From Pseudomicrostroma phylloplanum (taxonomy: Eukaryota; Basidiomycota; Exobasidiomycetes; Microstromatales), in contig BCHS01000001.1 of NCBI GenBank assembly GCA_039545275.1, forward strand, positions 1,504,853 through 1,568,852: DNA of 64,000 nucleotides. The letters are read 5' to 3'. Each line of letters begins with the position of its first letter. Position 1 is the first letter of the stretch. The position numbers were made by a program, and so were the translations under genes. The notes under the pieces were generated by a model that was given only the letters and a program-made list of their open reading frames with translations, had not been told where the DNA came from and ran no database searches. Below, in pieces: positions 1 to 9,975 of this stretch.

Positions 1-382
1 GATGCCCCCTTCGGCTGAAGACTACTATGGCTTCACCTACTTTGCCATGAGCCTCAATGAGCTCACCGACGACGCTAAGCCTTTCCTACCCCCAACCGAC
101 ACTCGTCTCCGCCCCGATCAGCGAGCCTTTGAAGAGGGAGACGTCGACAAGGCAGAGCAGACCAAACAGTCCCTCGAAGGCTCTCAACGTGAGAGGAGGA
201 AAAAGATGGAGAGCAAGAAACAGACTCACGAGGCAAGATGGTTCCACCAGGAGAAGGGAGGGGAACCAGATTGGAAGTATGGTGGAAAGATGGGAGAGTA
301 CTTTGCTAAGAGGAAGGAGATTGAAGAGGGTGCAGAGGGGAAGAAGGCTTGGAAGGGAGTGCCGGACCTTTTCAACGAGTGA
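1..382 (+). CDS. Oxysterol-binding protein (OSBP/Osh family), C-terminal end, 5' partial
   Basis: This is the last ~126 residues of a protein whose start lies before the window; the frame is open from base 1 and ends at TGA 380-382. The segment matches the end of the OSBP-related lipid-transfer domain: 'YYGFTYFAMSLNEL' followed by 'LPPTDTRLRPDQRAFEEGD', a basic 'RRKKMESKK' helix, and 'ARWFHQE' near the C-terminus. In this family that block closes the sterol/PI4P-binding beta-barrel, which exchanges sterol for PI4P at membrane contact sites. Whether the missing part carries PH, ankyrin or GOLD domains cannot be seen, so the Osh subclass is undetermined. The ATG at base 2 is internal, because conserved residues begin immediately and a 126-residue OSBP would lack its core. 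The gene is convergent with the VTT-domain gene downstream. Confidence 0.85.
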   Translation, partial: MPPSAEDYYGFTYFAMSLNELTDDAKPFLPPTDTRLRPDQRAFEEGDVDKAEQTKQSLEGSQRERRKKMESKKQTHEARWFHQEKGGEPDWKYGGKMGEYFAKRKEIEEGAEGKKAWKGVPDLFNE

Positions 383-892
383 GGGAAGGTGGCCGGGGGG
401 GGCCTGCGCCCGCGTCTGCCAGACAGGCGGGCGGGCCTCACTCCGTGGTATCCGTGTCTATGTTGCGTGTGCTTCAGCTTTCGTGTGCGAATCGATACTT
501 GTCCAAACGATCATGAAGGGAAGTGAATGCAGGCCTGTGGGAAAGCAGGTGTGACGTGACATCTATTGGCAAGGCAAAGACCCCGGCGCAGAAAGGAGAG
601 ACTAAGAGAACATCTGGGACTACAGCTGGAAGACGGCATGACGACCAATGGGAGCTGACCAAAGAGGGCAGGCAGGATTGTGGTGCCGACGGTGGTGATG
701 ATGCCAAGGTAAGGACGAGGATTGTCCGTTCAGGGGAAATGCTACAGGGAAGAGGGGCAGGGACAGGAGGGGGAAGAAAGAGTATTTACGTATGGTAGAA
801 GGAAGAGGCCAGAAGATTCAAAACTATTATGTAATGTAGTTAGCTTGAAGGCTTGTTGCGGTGAGGAAGGAACGAGTCGTGCCCGGCTGTGC
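383..892. other. Convergent intergenic region (OSBP / VTT gene)
   Basis: This 510-bp stretch lies between two stop codons and should hold both 3' UTRs. Small open frames on both strands are compositional and show no protein-like features. I see no RNA gene or repeat. Confidence 0.6.
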
Positions 893-2805
893 TCAGTCCC
901 TCCCCGTGACCTTTGTCCAGAGCCCAGAAAGAGAGTCTGTGATGGACGCTCCGCCATTAGCGTGCGAGTGGGAGTGACTTCGCGGGTTGACATTGCCCGG
1001 TCCAGCAAGGCCGAGGACCCTTCCAGCTTTAGTGGATCCAAAGGCCCCACTGTGGTGCGAGTAGGTCCCGCTGGCAGGTCTGCTCCTGCTCCTGCGTGGG
1101 CCAGGGCCTTGCTCCCTGCGGTCGTCGAAACCGGGCAGAGACTCCTCGTCGGTGTCTGCGCCGTCCATCGAGCCTCGCGACCCGGGCCGACCATCGCTGT
1201 CTGCGTCGTCTTCTAGGAGAGCCTCCTGGTCCGCACCACCCCTCTTGCTGCTACGCGATGAAAAGCCAGCAATCGCGCCGCGCATCCTCACTGGCGGGAG
1301 CTCGTCGTCGTCTTCGTCGTCGGCATCCTCGTTGAGCCTCCTTCGGCCCATGAGGGACCTTGATCCCGAACGCAGCGGACCCTCTTCGCCCTCTAGTCGC
1401 ACGCGACCCGCACCAGGCGTTGCTTCCTCCAGAGGCTCAGCGCCGCTCCTTCGTTTCAGGACGACGGGGACGAGGACAGCGACGGAGACGCCTCCGAGGA
1501 GGAGGGCGTTGCGGAAGGTGAAGAGCCTAAAGTCGGCGGGAGACGTCATCTCGTCAAGCTTCTCGCCGATGGTGGTGTGGATGACGGAGACGGCGAAGAT
1601 GCCGAGGAAGGTGGACAGCCAGAAAAGGGGAAGCTTGATGCCCAGATGCGGTGCGAGGATGTTGACTGAGAGGAGGCAAAAGGAGAAGACGGGTCAGCGA
1701 GAGAAGCTCAGGCTGGAGGTCTGTACACTTTGTAGCTCACCAATATTGTGAGGGGGCAAAGGCATCATCCTGATAACGATCATGTACGACAGCATGTCGC
1801 CGCTCTGCCGATCCAGAACCGCCTTCCATCCGTCCACTCTGGCCTTCCAAGAAGGGACTGCCAGCAGCACCTGGCCGAGGAACTTGGAGATGAGGTAGCA
1901 GATCGTGGCGCCTGTTGCCACTGATGCGCATACGATGGGAAGGGCGAGTGGTACGCCCCACATGGCTCCGGCGAGTATGGACATGTACATCGAGCCGGGG
2001 ATGGAGAACGCTTGAAGGCTGAGAAGAATAATCGTGCAAGGCAAAGGTGTTGATATCAGTCGTCGGTAACAGGAGGAGAAGTGACGGATGCTGGGTATAC
2101 TCACAACATGTACACGATGATCCAGCAGAGCATCACCCTGCCGAAATTCTCGTCCTTGTACCGCTGCAAGATGACATTGAGCGCTTTGAGCTGATCAAAG
2201 TTCTTCGGTATGTGGAAGTTGGCCTTGTCCTCACTGAAGCAACGAAGCGAAGAGAGGGAGGGAGAGTCTGTGTGAGACAGCTTCCACGGCGAGATTGGGC
2301 TCCTATACAGCGGCGTCTTTTACGGCTTTACTCACTCATCAATCTCGGGCAGGGCAAGCCAGAGCGTGCCACCCGCCACCCCCGCACACACCACAAAGAG
2401 TATGGCCAGCTTGGCCAATGCCCTCACCACTGTCCTCCTCCTCTCGATGCTGGTGAGCTTCGTCTGCTCCTGATACCCTCCCATTCCACTCTCCCCTCCA
2501 TCGCTCGGCCTGATATGGATCACCCGATGTGTTCCATCCTCGTCATCTTCCTCATCCGAACCAGCCCCATTTCTAATGGTCCTGAGTGTATGCGCCGAGA
2601 AAGCCGAGGCACCATCGTCTGCCGTGTCCTCGGGGGGCGGCTCGCTGTGTGAGCCAAAGGGGTTGGCGGAGCGAGACCCGGTGGAGGAGGTAAAGGAGGC
2701 GATGCTGCCCTCTGAAGAGTGGTGCGAGTGTGAGGATGAAGTCATGCTGGAGCGATCTAGGTGGGACGAGGATGAGGGGGGAGCAACACTGCTCTTGGGG
2801 GGCAT
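893..2805 (-). CDS. VTT-domain (SNARE-associated Golgi / TMEM41-TVP38 type) membrane protein
   Basis: Four exons: 2805-2336, 2233-2105, 2018-1741 and 1665-893, all with GTGAGT/GTGAGC donors; the spliced CDS is 1650 nt (549 aa). An N-terminal Ser/Glu-rich cytosolic region (about residues 1-130) leads into a first membrane helix. The VTT core follows: 'FLQAFSIPGSMYMSILAGAM' and a long hydrophobic stretch with 'GATICYLISKFLG'. Then come 'RMMPLPPHN' and 'NILAPHLGIKLPLFW', which line up with the TMEM41/TVP38 re-entrant and terminal helices. Relatives with this domain (TMEM41B, VMP1) act as ER or Golgi lipid scramblases; that role is inferred from the family. A ~150-residue acidic, Arg/Gly/Ser-rich tail follows the last helix. 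The start chosen is the first ATG in frame (2805); the frame extends upstream but without another ATG. It shares a 447-bp promoter with MED31. Confidence 0.85.
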
Positions 2806-3252
2806 GCTCGGGAGCTCGGGAGCTAGGAGTTGGCGGTGAGAGGCCTCGCGGTGGAGCTCCACAGAAAGAGAGAGGGAAAGGAGAGTAGCTCAGCAAGACA
2901 GTGGCGCAATGATGCGATCTGCTCTTGTGTATATGCCCAAGTTGCGTCGATGGCGAGGTCAAGGTGAGGAGCAGTTGCAATGGCAGCCACTCTCCTGTCT
3001 GGCTCTTTAGTGTGTACACTTAGCACGGGGAGAAGTGGCACACACATGCGGGGTCTCGGGCCAATTGGCTGAGGCGGAATGACCAATGACCCGGCGGCGT
3101 GAGACGAAGCCCAGTCAGAGGACCCGTTCCGCCGTTCCGTCGTTCCGCTTCCGTCGCCCTTCGATGGGAGCTCGTCCACCTTGCGTTTCCTTCTCGCTGA
3201 AGGCCAACCAACACTTTCGCCAATACCCTCACTTCACCTCACCCCCTCAGTC
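2806..3252. promoter_or_regulatory. Divergent promoter region, VTT gene / MED31
   Basis: This 447-bp stretch lies between two start codons pointing outward and must contain both promoters and 5' UTRs. Pyrimidine-rich tracts precede the MED31 ATG. I see no TATA box I would defend. Confidence 0.5.
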
Positions 3253-3711
3253 ATGGCAGCCGCGATACAAGGGCAGGTTCAAGGCTCAGCCGACCCCTCC
3301 GCTTCCTCCTCCGCAGCTCCCCAATCAGCGCTGCGAGCACACCACGAGCTCCTCGTCTCGCGCCAATTCACTCTGCAACTGGAGCTCCTCTCCTCCCTCT
3401 CCTCTCCCTCCTACATCCACCACCTGACTCTCGCTCCCTCCCTCAACACACCCGCACCCCTCGCCGATCCTGCATTTATCCGCTACCTAGCCCACTTGCA
3501 CGGAGTGTGGTCCCGACCGGAGTATGCGAGATATGTGCATTACCCCAATGGACTGTACTTCTGCAGATTGCTGGTTAGCTCGGCTGCGTTCAGGGATATG
3601 GTCGCTAGGCAGGGCCACGAGTGGGAGGGGATGACGGCACAGAGGTTGATACAGCACTGGGAGACCTGGAGAAGAGAAGACGACGAGACAGAGCGGGAGA
3701 GTGGTGTGTAG
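3253..3711 (+). CDS. MED31: Mediator complex subunit 31 (SOH1)
   Basis: Single exon of 152 codons. MED31 belongs to the Mediator middle module, which links activators to RNA polymerase II in the nucleus. The family fingerprint is clear: 'RQFTLQLELLSSLSSPSYIH' corresponds to the conserved 'RFxLELEFVQxLANPxYLxH' helix. 'FIRYLAHLHGVWSRPEYARY' corresponds to the 'FxxYLxYLxYWxxPEYxxF' core, followed by 'YPNGLYFCRLL'. The length fits fungal MED31 once a short Ala/Ser-rich N-terminal extension (about residues 1-35) is counted. The start is the ATG at 3253; the frame extends further upstream without a stop, but that part is unlike the family. The C-terminus ends in a charged helix. The gene is convergent with NOP13, 153 bp away. 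Confidence 0.93.
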   Translation: MAAAIQGQVQGSADPSASSSAAPQSALRAHHELLVSRQFTLQLELLSSLSSPSYIHHLTLAPSLNTPAPLADPAFIRYLAHLHGVWSRPEYARYVHYPNGLYFCRLLVSSAAFRDMVARQGHEWEGMTAQRLIQHWETWRREDDETERESGV

Positions 3712-3864
3712 AGAGCCAGAGCATGAAGAAAGCCTCCCACGGAGACTCGGCTCGCAGCAAGAAGTAGGGCTTCAGGCTTCACATCAACTCTCACCAGGAA
3801 CAACGACTGAAGAGAACACGAAGTGACATTGCACGGCACACATCCGGATCGAGCGCCTGTCCGC

Positions 3865-5879
3865 TCAGTCGAAGGTGACCTTCGTACCAGCTTCACCAGT
3901 GATATCAATACCGACTTTACCCCTCTGGGCATTCGCCAGCGCCGCTCCAGGCTTTGCCCTCCTCGTGTAGCCTCCCTTGGCTGCGCCCTCCCTCTCACGA
4001 CGAGCACGTCGCTCCGCCTGGTTCTCCTTGTGGTTCGGGTTGCTCGACACCACACCCACATCCACGGCCGCAGAGGCCGGGATGTCCTCTCCCACTGTAG
4101 CAGCAGCAGAAGGAGCAGCAGCAGCTCGAGCTCGAAGCTTGTCCGCTCGAGGACCGCCAGTCCGCTCGCGCCTCTCGGGCTTGTGACCCAGACTCTCACG
4201 CGAGCTAGGCCACTTGCCTCGTCCACCACCACCGCCAGCAGCAGCACCGGTGCGCTGCGTCTTAGGTGCTCCTCGACGTACGGCGTCTGCTCCTGCAAAC
4301 TCGAGGGTGAGCTCTCGTCCATCCAGTCGGTAGTTGTGTGGGTCGATGAGAGAGGCAGTGGAATAGACTGGTGTGAAGAAGTCGACGAACGCGAAGCTAT
4401 TGGTGGGTAGGGAAAGGGGAAGGGGCAGAAAGCGTCAATCGTCATTGTATCCTTTCCAGAGTACCACTCGCATTAGACTCACCCTTTGCACTTTCCAGTG
4501 TCCTCAAACGTGCCCATTCTGACTTTTCGTACTCCAGCTCCTCGTGGAGTGGCCTCTTCTCCCTCCTCCTGCTCTTCGTCAGATGAAGATGAAGAGCTCG
4601 AAGAGTCATCATCATCATCGGACGATGCAGCATCGTTCCTGGGTTTGTCCCCCTCCTCATCGCTGTCACTGTCACTGTCGCTACCGCTTTCAGCTCCTGC
4701 CTTGCCCACCTTGGCAGCATCTCTCTCTGCCCTCCTCTTCTTGGCCTCAAGGGAATCCGCCTTGCGCTTTTCCCTCTTTTCTTCCCTCTTCCTCTCCTTC
4801 ATACTCTTAGTCCAACCTTCCCTGGCCTTTGCGCTCCTCTCAAAGAGCTCGAGCAGTCCCTCCTGTGTAGAGTTGAAGCTGAGGTTACCGACGAAGAGTG
4901 TTGGGCCGGCGGGGTGCTTCTGGCTTCGGAGAATCTTCTGCGCCGTCTTGGTCAGACCCGTCTTGCCTCCTCCGGGCGTGATTACGGGCGGGCCAGCGGG
5001 GGAAGCTTCGTCTGGCGTTGGGCCGGCTCCGGCGCCGGTACTAGCTGCTACATTTCCAGCTGAGGGAGTTGCCTGGGCTAGAGCTGCCATGGCGGGGTTC
5101 AGAGCAGGGCGGCCAGTATAGTCTGTTGCTGACTTTATGAGCAGACGACGACCTTCAAGGTGGTCTTCAGATAGGGCAACGCCAGCCTGTACAGCCTCAG
5201 CGGTTGGCAGGTCAACGTAGGCGAATCTACAATGAAGTGGAGTGGAGGCGAGGCAGAGGAGCCATCAGACTTGACCAACACAAGATGCTCTAGGCTCGAT
5301 CTTCTTGACTCACCCTCTGTTCTGCTCAAACTTCTTGACACCCTTTGGCATATGCACTCGACTGATTCCCTGCAAGCCCTTTTCCTCCAGCCAGCTTTGC
5401 AGCCTCTGAGCATTGGTCATGAAACTCAGGTTGCCGATCCAGATGGCATAGGGTGATCGCTCCGGCAGTGGCTCCCTCTTCTCTGCAGTAGGGTCCTCTG
5501 CAGAGCCTGGAGCAGGGAGGAGCCCTTTCTTTTCCAGTCGACGCCGCTTGCGCTGCTCCTTGTGGGAGAGAGCTTCCACTTCGCCTTCTTGCTCTCCCTC
5601 TGCTGCCGGCGCTGCGTCCTCGCTCGCAACACCATTCACCTGCGTAGCCGCTTCATCCGTCTCCTGCTTCCTCTTGGTAGTCTTTGCTGGTGCCTCTACA
5701 CTGGCAGCTGTTGTCGCCTGTGCTGCTCCACCCTCTGCCCGCTTCTTCTTCTCGGCCTGCTTGGCCAGGCGACGCTCCTTGTTGGTAAGACCATCGGGAC
5801 CGACGATGCGTGGTGCAGCCGCGCCGGAGGAGCTCGAGGTGCCGACGTCGGCCTGCTCTACTTCAGTTGTTTGGCTCAT
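3865..5879 (-). CDS. NOP13: Nucleolar RNA-binding protein Nop13 (two RRMs)
   Basis: Three exons: 5879-5314, 5226-4483 and 4396-3865; CDS 1842 nt, 613 aa. The N-terminus is Lys/Glu/Ala-rich with nucleolar-type basic runs (about 33-48 and 106-118). RRM1 starts at about residue 144 ('YAIWIGNLSF' = RNP2) and crosses the first splice site into 'GFAYVDLP' (RNP1). RRM2 starts at about 298 ('TLFVGNLSF'), and its RNP1 'GFAFVDFF' begins exon 3. The two-RRM order, the 'TFEDTGKCKGFAFVDF' block and the Arg/Gly-rich tail with 'NHKENQAERRARRER' match fungal Nop13, a pre-60S-associated nucleolar factor. An insertion of roughly 100 residues, Lys/Arg/Glu-rich and then Ser/Asp/Glu-rich, sits inside RRM2 between helix 1 and the RNP1 strand. 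Both introns end upstream of an RNP1 'GF(A)' codon. It shares a promoter with TMA23. Confidence 0.88.
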
Positions 5880-6179
5880 GACGAGGAGATGAGGCTGGCA
5901 GCTGGTTGCTGATGGTCACTGAGCGAAGGCGGCCCTTGGTTCAAGTCGTCGGCTTGGTCTCGCTTGGCGGCACAGAGGCCAGGCGGCGCCTTTGGAAAAA
6001 ATTTCCACACGGAAGCAGCAGCGTGGGCGTGTGCGTGCGTGAGCGGGGGTGCAGCCAAAATTTGGATCACTGGCCCAGAGATTTCGCAGCCGGCTCGCCC
6101 TCTATCCGCTTGCCTGCCAAGAGTACAGGTATCGCGAAGCATACCAGACAAGCTCATCCTCTTCATCGTCGTCACGGTC
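5880..6179. promoter_or_regulatory. Bidirectional promoter, NOP13 / TMA23, with RRPE-like element
   Basis: This 300-bp region separates two outward-facing ribosome-biogenesis genes. It contains a near-palindromic GGAAAAAATTTCC at 5994-6006, matching the core of the yeast rRNA-processing element RRPE (AAAAATTT). A second A/T block, CCAAAATTTGG, lies at 6055-6065. A GATGAG (core of the PAC element) lies in the leader just upstream of the NOP13 ATG. The motifs are seen; their function is inferred from Saccharomyces. Confidence 0.5.
5994..6006. promoter_or_regulatory. RRPE-like motif (GGAAAAAATTTCC)
   Basis: Near-palindromic A6T3 block flanked by GG and CC. It contains the AAAAATTT core that Stb3 recognises upstream of ribosome-biogenesis genes in budding yeast. 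It is placed about 115 bp from the NOP13 ATG and 175 bp from the TMA23 ATG. Confidence 0.4.
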
Positions 6180-7321
6180 ATGTCCTTCAACTCGACGACT
6201 TTCCTCACCACGCAGGGATGGGAGGGCGCCGGTGTGCCCTTGGACGGAAAGGGAGGCAAAGGCCTCAAGAAGCCCTTGGCCATTCCGCAGAAGAGAGGAC
6301 TCAAGGGATTGGGAAAGGAGAGGGATCGAGCCGTAGAGTGGTGGGACTGTCTCTTCGAGGTGAGTGGAGCGAAGTGTTTATCTATCGAGCACTTGAGAAA
6401 CAGACGAGGCTGACAGACCAATCTTGTGGGTACCCATCGCTGCTACAGACAAGCGCAAAGACCCTCAATATAGGAGCCGGCTCGAGCAGCAAGCTCAACA
6501 CGCCCTCCACCACAACGTCAGCAACAGCCTCTCCAGCCGCATCGCCAGCTCCCCCCGCACTGCCTCTCCCGCCAACATCCCTGGCGGCGAGTGCATCTAG
6601 CCCGCTAGCCTCCTCGTCGAGGATGTCCATGCAGAGCGCCGCCAAGCGCGAGTACGCCCGCAGGGTGCTCATGAGCTCCTTTGTCAGAGGTAGACCGGAG
6701 CTTCACCCGAAGCCCAAGTCGGAAGAGAAGAAGAAGGAAGCAGCGGACGAACAGCTCCCGACACAACCGGCGAAGTCGGCTGATCTTGCTGCTGCAGGGA
6801 AGAAGATCGAGGCTGTAGTGGACGAGTGCGGGAGGGCGATCGCCCTTCCCAGGCCGAGCGAGGAAGAGGAGGGGGAGCGGATAGGCGGGTCTTCGTCCAA
6901 GAAGGAGCCCAAAGACAAAGGCAAGAAGGAGAAATCCCAGAAGAAGAAGGAGAAGAGCGAGAAGTCAAAGTCTAGCTCGAAGAGCAGCGCAGTAGAGGGA
7001 GACGAGGAGAAGAGCCGGAAGCGCAAGAGGAATAGCGAAAAGGAGGAGAGTCGCTCCTCGTCCAAGGAAGTGGACGCGATTGTCTCTAGCAAACGCAAAC
7101 GGTCAGACGAGGAACGGCAAGCTGCCAAGAGGGAGAAGAAGAAGGTCAAGAAGGAGCAGGAGAAGCCGGCATCCACATCGAATGAAGCGCCAGTGCTCAA
7201 TGGGACGGAGAAGTTGAGCAAGGAGCAACGTAAACTGGAGAAGGCAGAGAAGAAGGCGAAGAAGGAGGCTCGGGCTGCCAAGAAGGCCAAGCGGGCAGCC
7301 GATAAGGGCTCGGCATCTTGA
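6180..7321 (+). CDS. TMA23: Tma23-like ribosome-biogenesis protein (G-patch-like N-terminus, KKE-rich tail)
   Basis: Two exons: 6180-6359 and 6449-7321 (donor GTGAGT, phase 0); 350 aa. The first 60 residues carry the signature of yeast Tma23: 'GWEGAGVPLDGKGGKGLKKP', then 'QKRGLKGLG' and 'WWDCLFE'. In Tma23 the order is GW-x-G, Gly/Lys-rich, 'LKRPI', 'KGLG', 'WWERLF'. A Pro/Ala/Ser linker follows. Next comes 'YARRVLMSSFVRG', equivalent to the short Tma23 motif before its charged tail. The rest (about 170-350) is a Lys/Glu/Ser-rich nucleolar tail. Yeast Tma23 is a nucleolar, ribosome-associated protein needed for normal 40S production; the role here is inferred from that. The start is the first ATG of the conserved segment. 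It is convergent with NCA2, only 78 bp away. Confidence 0.8.
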
Positions 7322-7399
7322 GACTGTTGAGACAAGGGGAAGTAGTTGCCAATTTGTACTTTTACAATATCATTCAGACGAGGAGATATACAGCTGCAT

Positions 7400-9630
7400 T
7401 CATACAGGCAGCGTCAGAACGCTGCCCCAGCATCGCCACATCCGCTCGACTGCTCTCGTCTGCACTGCGATCCCATCTCTACTACTGCCCTGTGCGGTGA
7501 CGGCGATTGTCTCCAGATCCCTCACATCATCCAGGAAGTCCGTCAGACGCGAGTCTGCCTTGGCTCTTCCCTTGTTCTGACTCTTGCCCTTGCGATGCAG
7601 GCGGGATCGCGTCTTGCCTCCGTGGGGTAGGATCTCATGAGCGACTCTCCGCAGGTCGGCCAGCTCGAGGAGCAACAGGCCATACGCCTTGTCCGACATG
7701 CCCTCCCCAGCGTGGGTGGGGGAGGAAGCCCCTCCGGTGAGCAACCGGTCGACTCTGCGCATTGCGGCCCACGCTCGCTCCTTTTCCCTTCCGTCGTCTC
7801 GCATCTCCCTTCCGCGAACGACCCACTTGGCTCCCTTGAAGCCGAGCCAGAGGATGCCCATGGCAGGGGCGATACCGACTGCTCCGAACAGGAGAGCCTG
7901 CGACTTGAGCAGGTGGTCAATGCCGCTCATGGCAACGGCCAAGTCGTACTTGGCCTTCTGCACTTGAATCAGAAGCAGCCGAGGGAGAGAGCCCATGGTG
8001 AGGGCTTTGAAGGGGGACTTGAGCTGGTCTTCGTAGGCGCGCATCACCACGTCGAGGTCGCCCTCGCGAACTTTGCGGCGCAGCTCCTCTGCTCGTGCTG
8101 CGTCTTGGGCGGAGATCTGACCCTTATCGACTGCGTAGGTCGTGACCATCCTTTCGAGGCTCTGCGATGGGGCAAAGAAAGGCGCCGTCATGTCAGCAAC
8201 AAGTCTGGGACGGACATTGTCTGACTTGCTTGGCTGATGTGACTCACCTCCAGGTCTGCCTTTCTGCCCTCCTTGGTAACGATGCCTCCATCATCTGCCA
8301 CATCCCCGCCCTTGATCGTGTTCAGCAAGTCCATGACGGGGTCCACGACCCAATTGTAGAAGAAGCCCTTAATGGTCTCCTTACCGTCGGCAATCGCTTC
8401 GGCAATGGCTTGCCTGTTGCGTGAGGCGAGTCGGAGGCCAAAGAACATGAGGGTGGGCCAGAGGACGAGCCGAGGCCAGAGCGTAGCGAGGCGCGAAGGT
8501 GGGGAGAGGCCGACAGGGGCGGCCACCGTAACGATGGGGTACTCCAAGGTTGGGGCATTCTCGAGGATGTGGGCCAGTGCTTCGTATACTTGCACCGATG
8601 AAGAGGCTTCGAAGCGCGGCCGGGGCGTGGCAGTGTCAGTGAGCAGGACCTCCTGCAACTTGCTGACGAGCAGGTGTACCTCTTGGTCTGCGCTCTGAGC
8701 CGTGACTTCTTCCTGACTCTTCGACAAGGCAAGCGCGGTAGATGCGAGGGCGCCAAGCTTCTTTGCGACCTGACTTCTCCTCTTCCTAAGCAGCTTTTGC
8801 TTCGTGTTCGCTTCATGCAACGTAAGAGTCAATGGCGACAGGCCCTTTGCCTTGCGGAGCAGGACCAGAGGTCCAGCCAGAGCTTTCCCGCCGAATTTCT
8901 GACCATTTCCCTTGCCCAGCGACGAAGCGGTAACGACCTCATCTGAAGCTTCTCTCTCGTCGGCTTCCCTATGCTTGATGGCGTGCGGCCAAAGAGCTCC
9001 CACAACGACGTCCGGCGTCTTGCGCAGCTGACGGATGGTCGCCAGGACCGTCTCGCGGTTGATGGGCGGCGGTGGGGCTGACGACGATTCGGCAGCGGAG
9101 CGGGCGCCATTCTTGAGGACCCGGTAGGCCTCCTGCCCAAGGAGGTTCAGGCGAGCGGGCAAGGTCTGGAGGAGGTACAGAGCGGTGGCAGACGAGCTGT
9201 CCTCAACGCCGCTCCAGTACCAGCTCGACTCTTGCAATCTACCTGCCTCTTCGAAGAGATTATTGAGAGCCAGCGCATACGCCGCGTACGTGACACGAAT
9301 CACCTGAGCCGAGTCCGACAAGGGAGAAGCCTGGGCGGTCTGCGCTTCTCGCAGCGCTCTGAGTACGCTCAAGAGCTCATCGCGAGAGGGAATTGACTTT
9401 GCTTCGATGATGTAGGGAGGTACGCCGGAAGGCGTCTTGTGTCCGCTCTGGCCTGAACTACCCTGACCATCATCGTCTTCGCCTTCACCGGTGCTCTGGG
9501 CTGCTGCGAGCTCTTGGCGGAAGCGGTGCTTTGACTCGTGCGCCTGGCGCTGCTCAGCATCAAGATCGTCCACTCTCCTCGACGTGGATGCGAACCAGTC
9601 CAGAGCTAGCGACTCGGCAGACTCGGCCAT
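7400..9630 (-). CDS. NCA2: Nca2-like mitochondrial protein (nuclear control of ATP synthase 2)
   Basis: Two exons, 9630-8248 and 8161-7400 (intron 86 nt, GTGAGT donor, phase 0); 714 aa. NCA2-family features run across the splice site. 'RLATLWPRLVLWPTLMFFGL' is a membrane segment, followed by 'IKGFFYNWVVDPVMDLLNTI'. The 'DLE|SLERMV' block is joined exactly by splicing. Then come 'AYEDQLKSPFKALTMGSLPR', 'LLIQVQKAKYDL', 'SGIDHLLKSQALLFGAVGI' and a second membrane helix. The C-terminal domain has 'GLLLLELADLRRVAHEIL'. In budding yeast Nca2 resides in mitochondria and, with Nca3, influences expression of the mitochondrial ATP6/ATP8 mRNA. The N-terminal ~280 residues are weakly conserved with Ser/Gly-rich stretches. 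It faces SOD2 across a 345-bp promoter; both products are mitochondrial. Confidence 0.88.
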
Positions 9631-9975
9631 GATCCCTTTACGTAGACTGAGATGCAGTAGGCGAGGTACGGATCACTGAAGGCGGGTCACGCTGCCAAGA
9701 AGCGAGGTGTGGCATAGCTAGCTGCTCCTCATCGCGGGTGTGGGGGGGACGTGCTTCCGCTCCGGCTGTCTTGTCCCCGCGGGCGATTCACACGCTACGC
9801 GCATCGACCGTCTCTCCACATTTTGCGTGCGAGTGGGTGGAGTCGCTCGGGCAATGGCACTGAGCCCCGTTTAGAAGCACCACTCCTTCCTCTGATAGCA
9901 CCATCCTCGCTATACATCGCTACCCGACTAGCTTTACGTACAGCCATCTCTAAGCAAAACATTCCATCACTCGCC
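9631..9975. promoter_or_regulatory. Divergent promoter region, NCA2 / SOD2
   Basis: This 345-bp region lies between two start codons facing outward, so both genes must be driven from it. A C/G-rich proximal half on the NCA2 side grades into a pyrimidine-rich leader before the SOD2 ATG. I recognise no specific stress-response element with confidence. Confidence 0.45.

Noticed and set aside
2806..2862. Upstream extension of the VTT gene start
   Set aside because: The longer frame begins at a GTG codon; the first in-frame ATG is at 2805.
3823..4410. 195-codon frame on the plus strand opposite NOP13 exon 3
   Set aside because: The minus-strand frame continues RRM2 across a good splice junction, so the plus-strand frame is a shadow.
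6703..7335. 210-codon Ser/Phe-rich frame on the minus strand
   Set aside because: It is the mirror of the Lys/Glu-rich TMA23 tail (AAG/GAG read backwards gives CTT/CTC), with no independent support.
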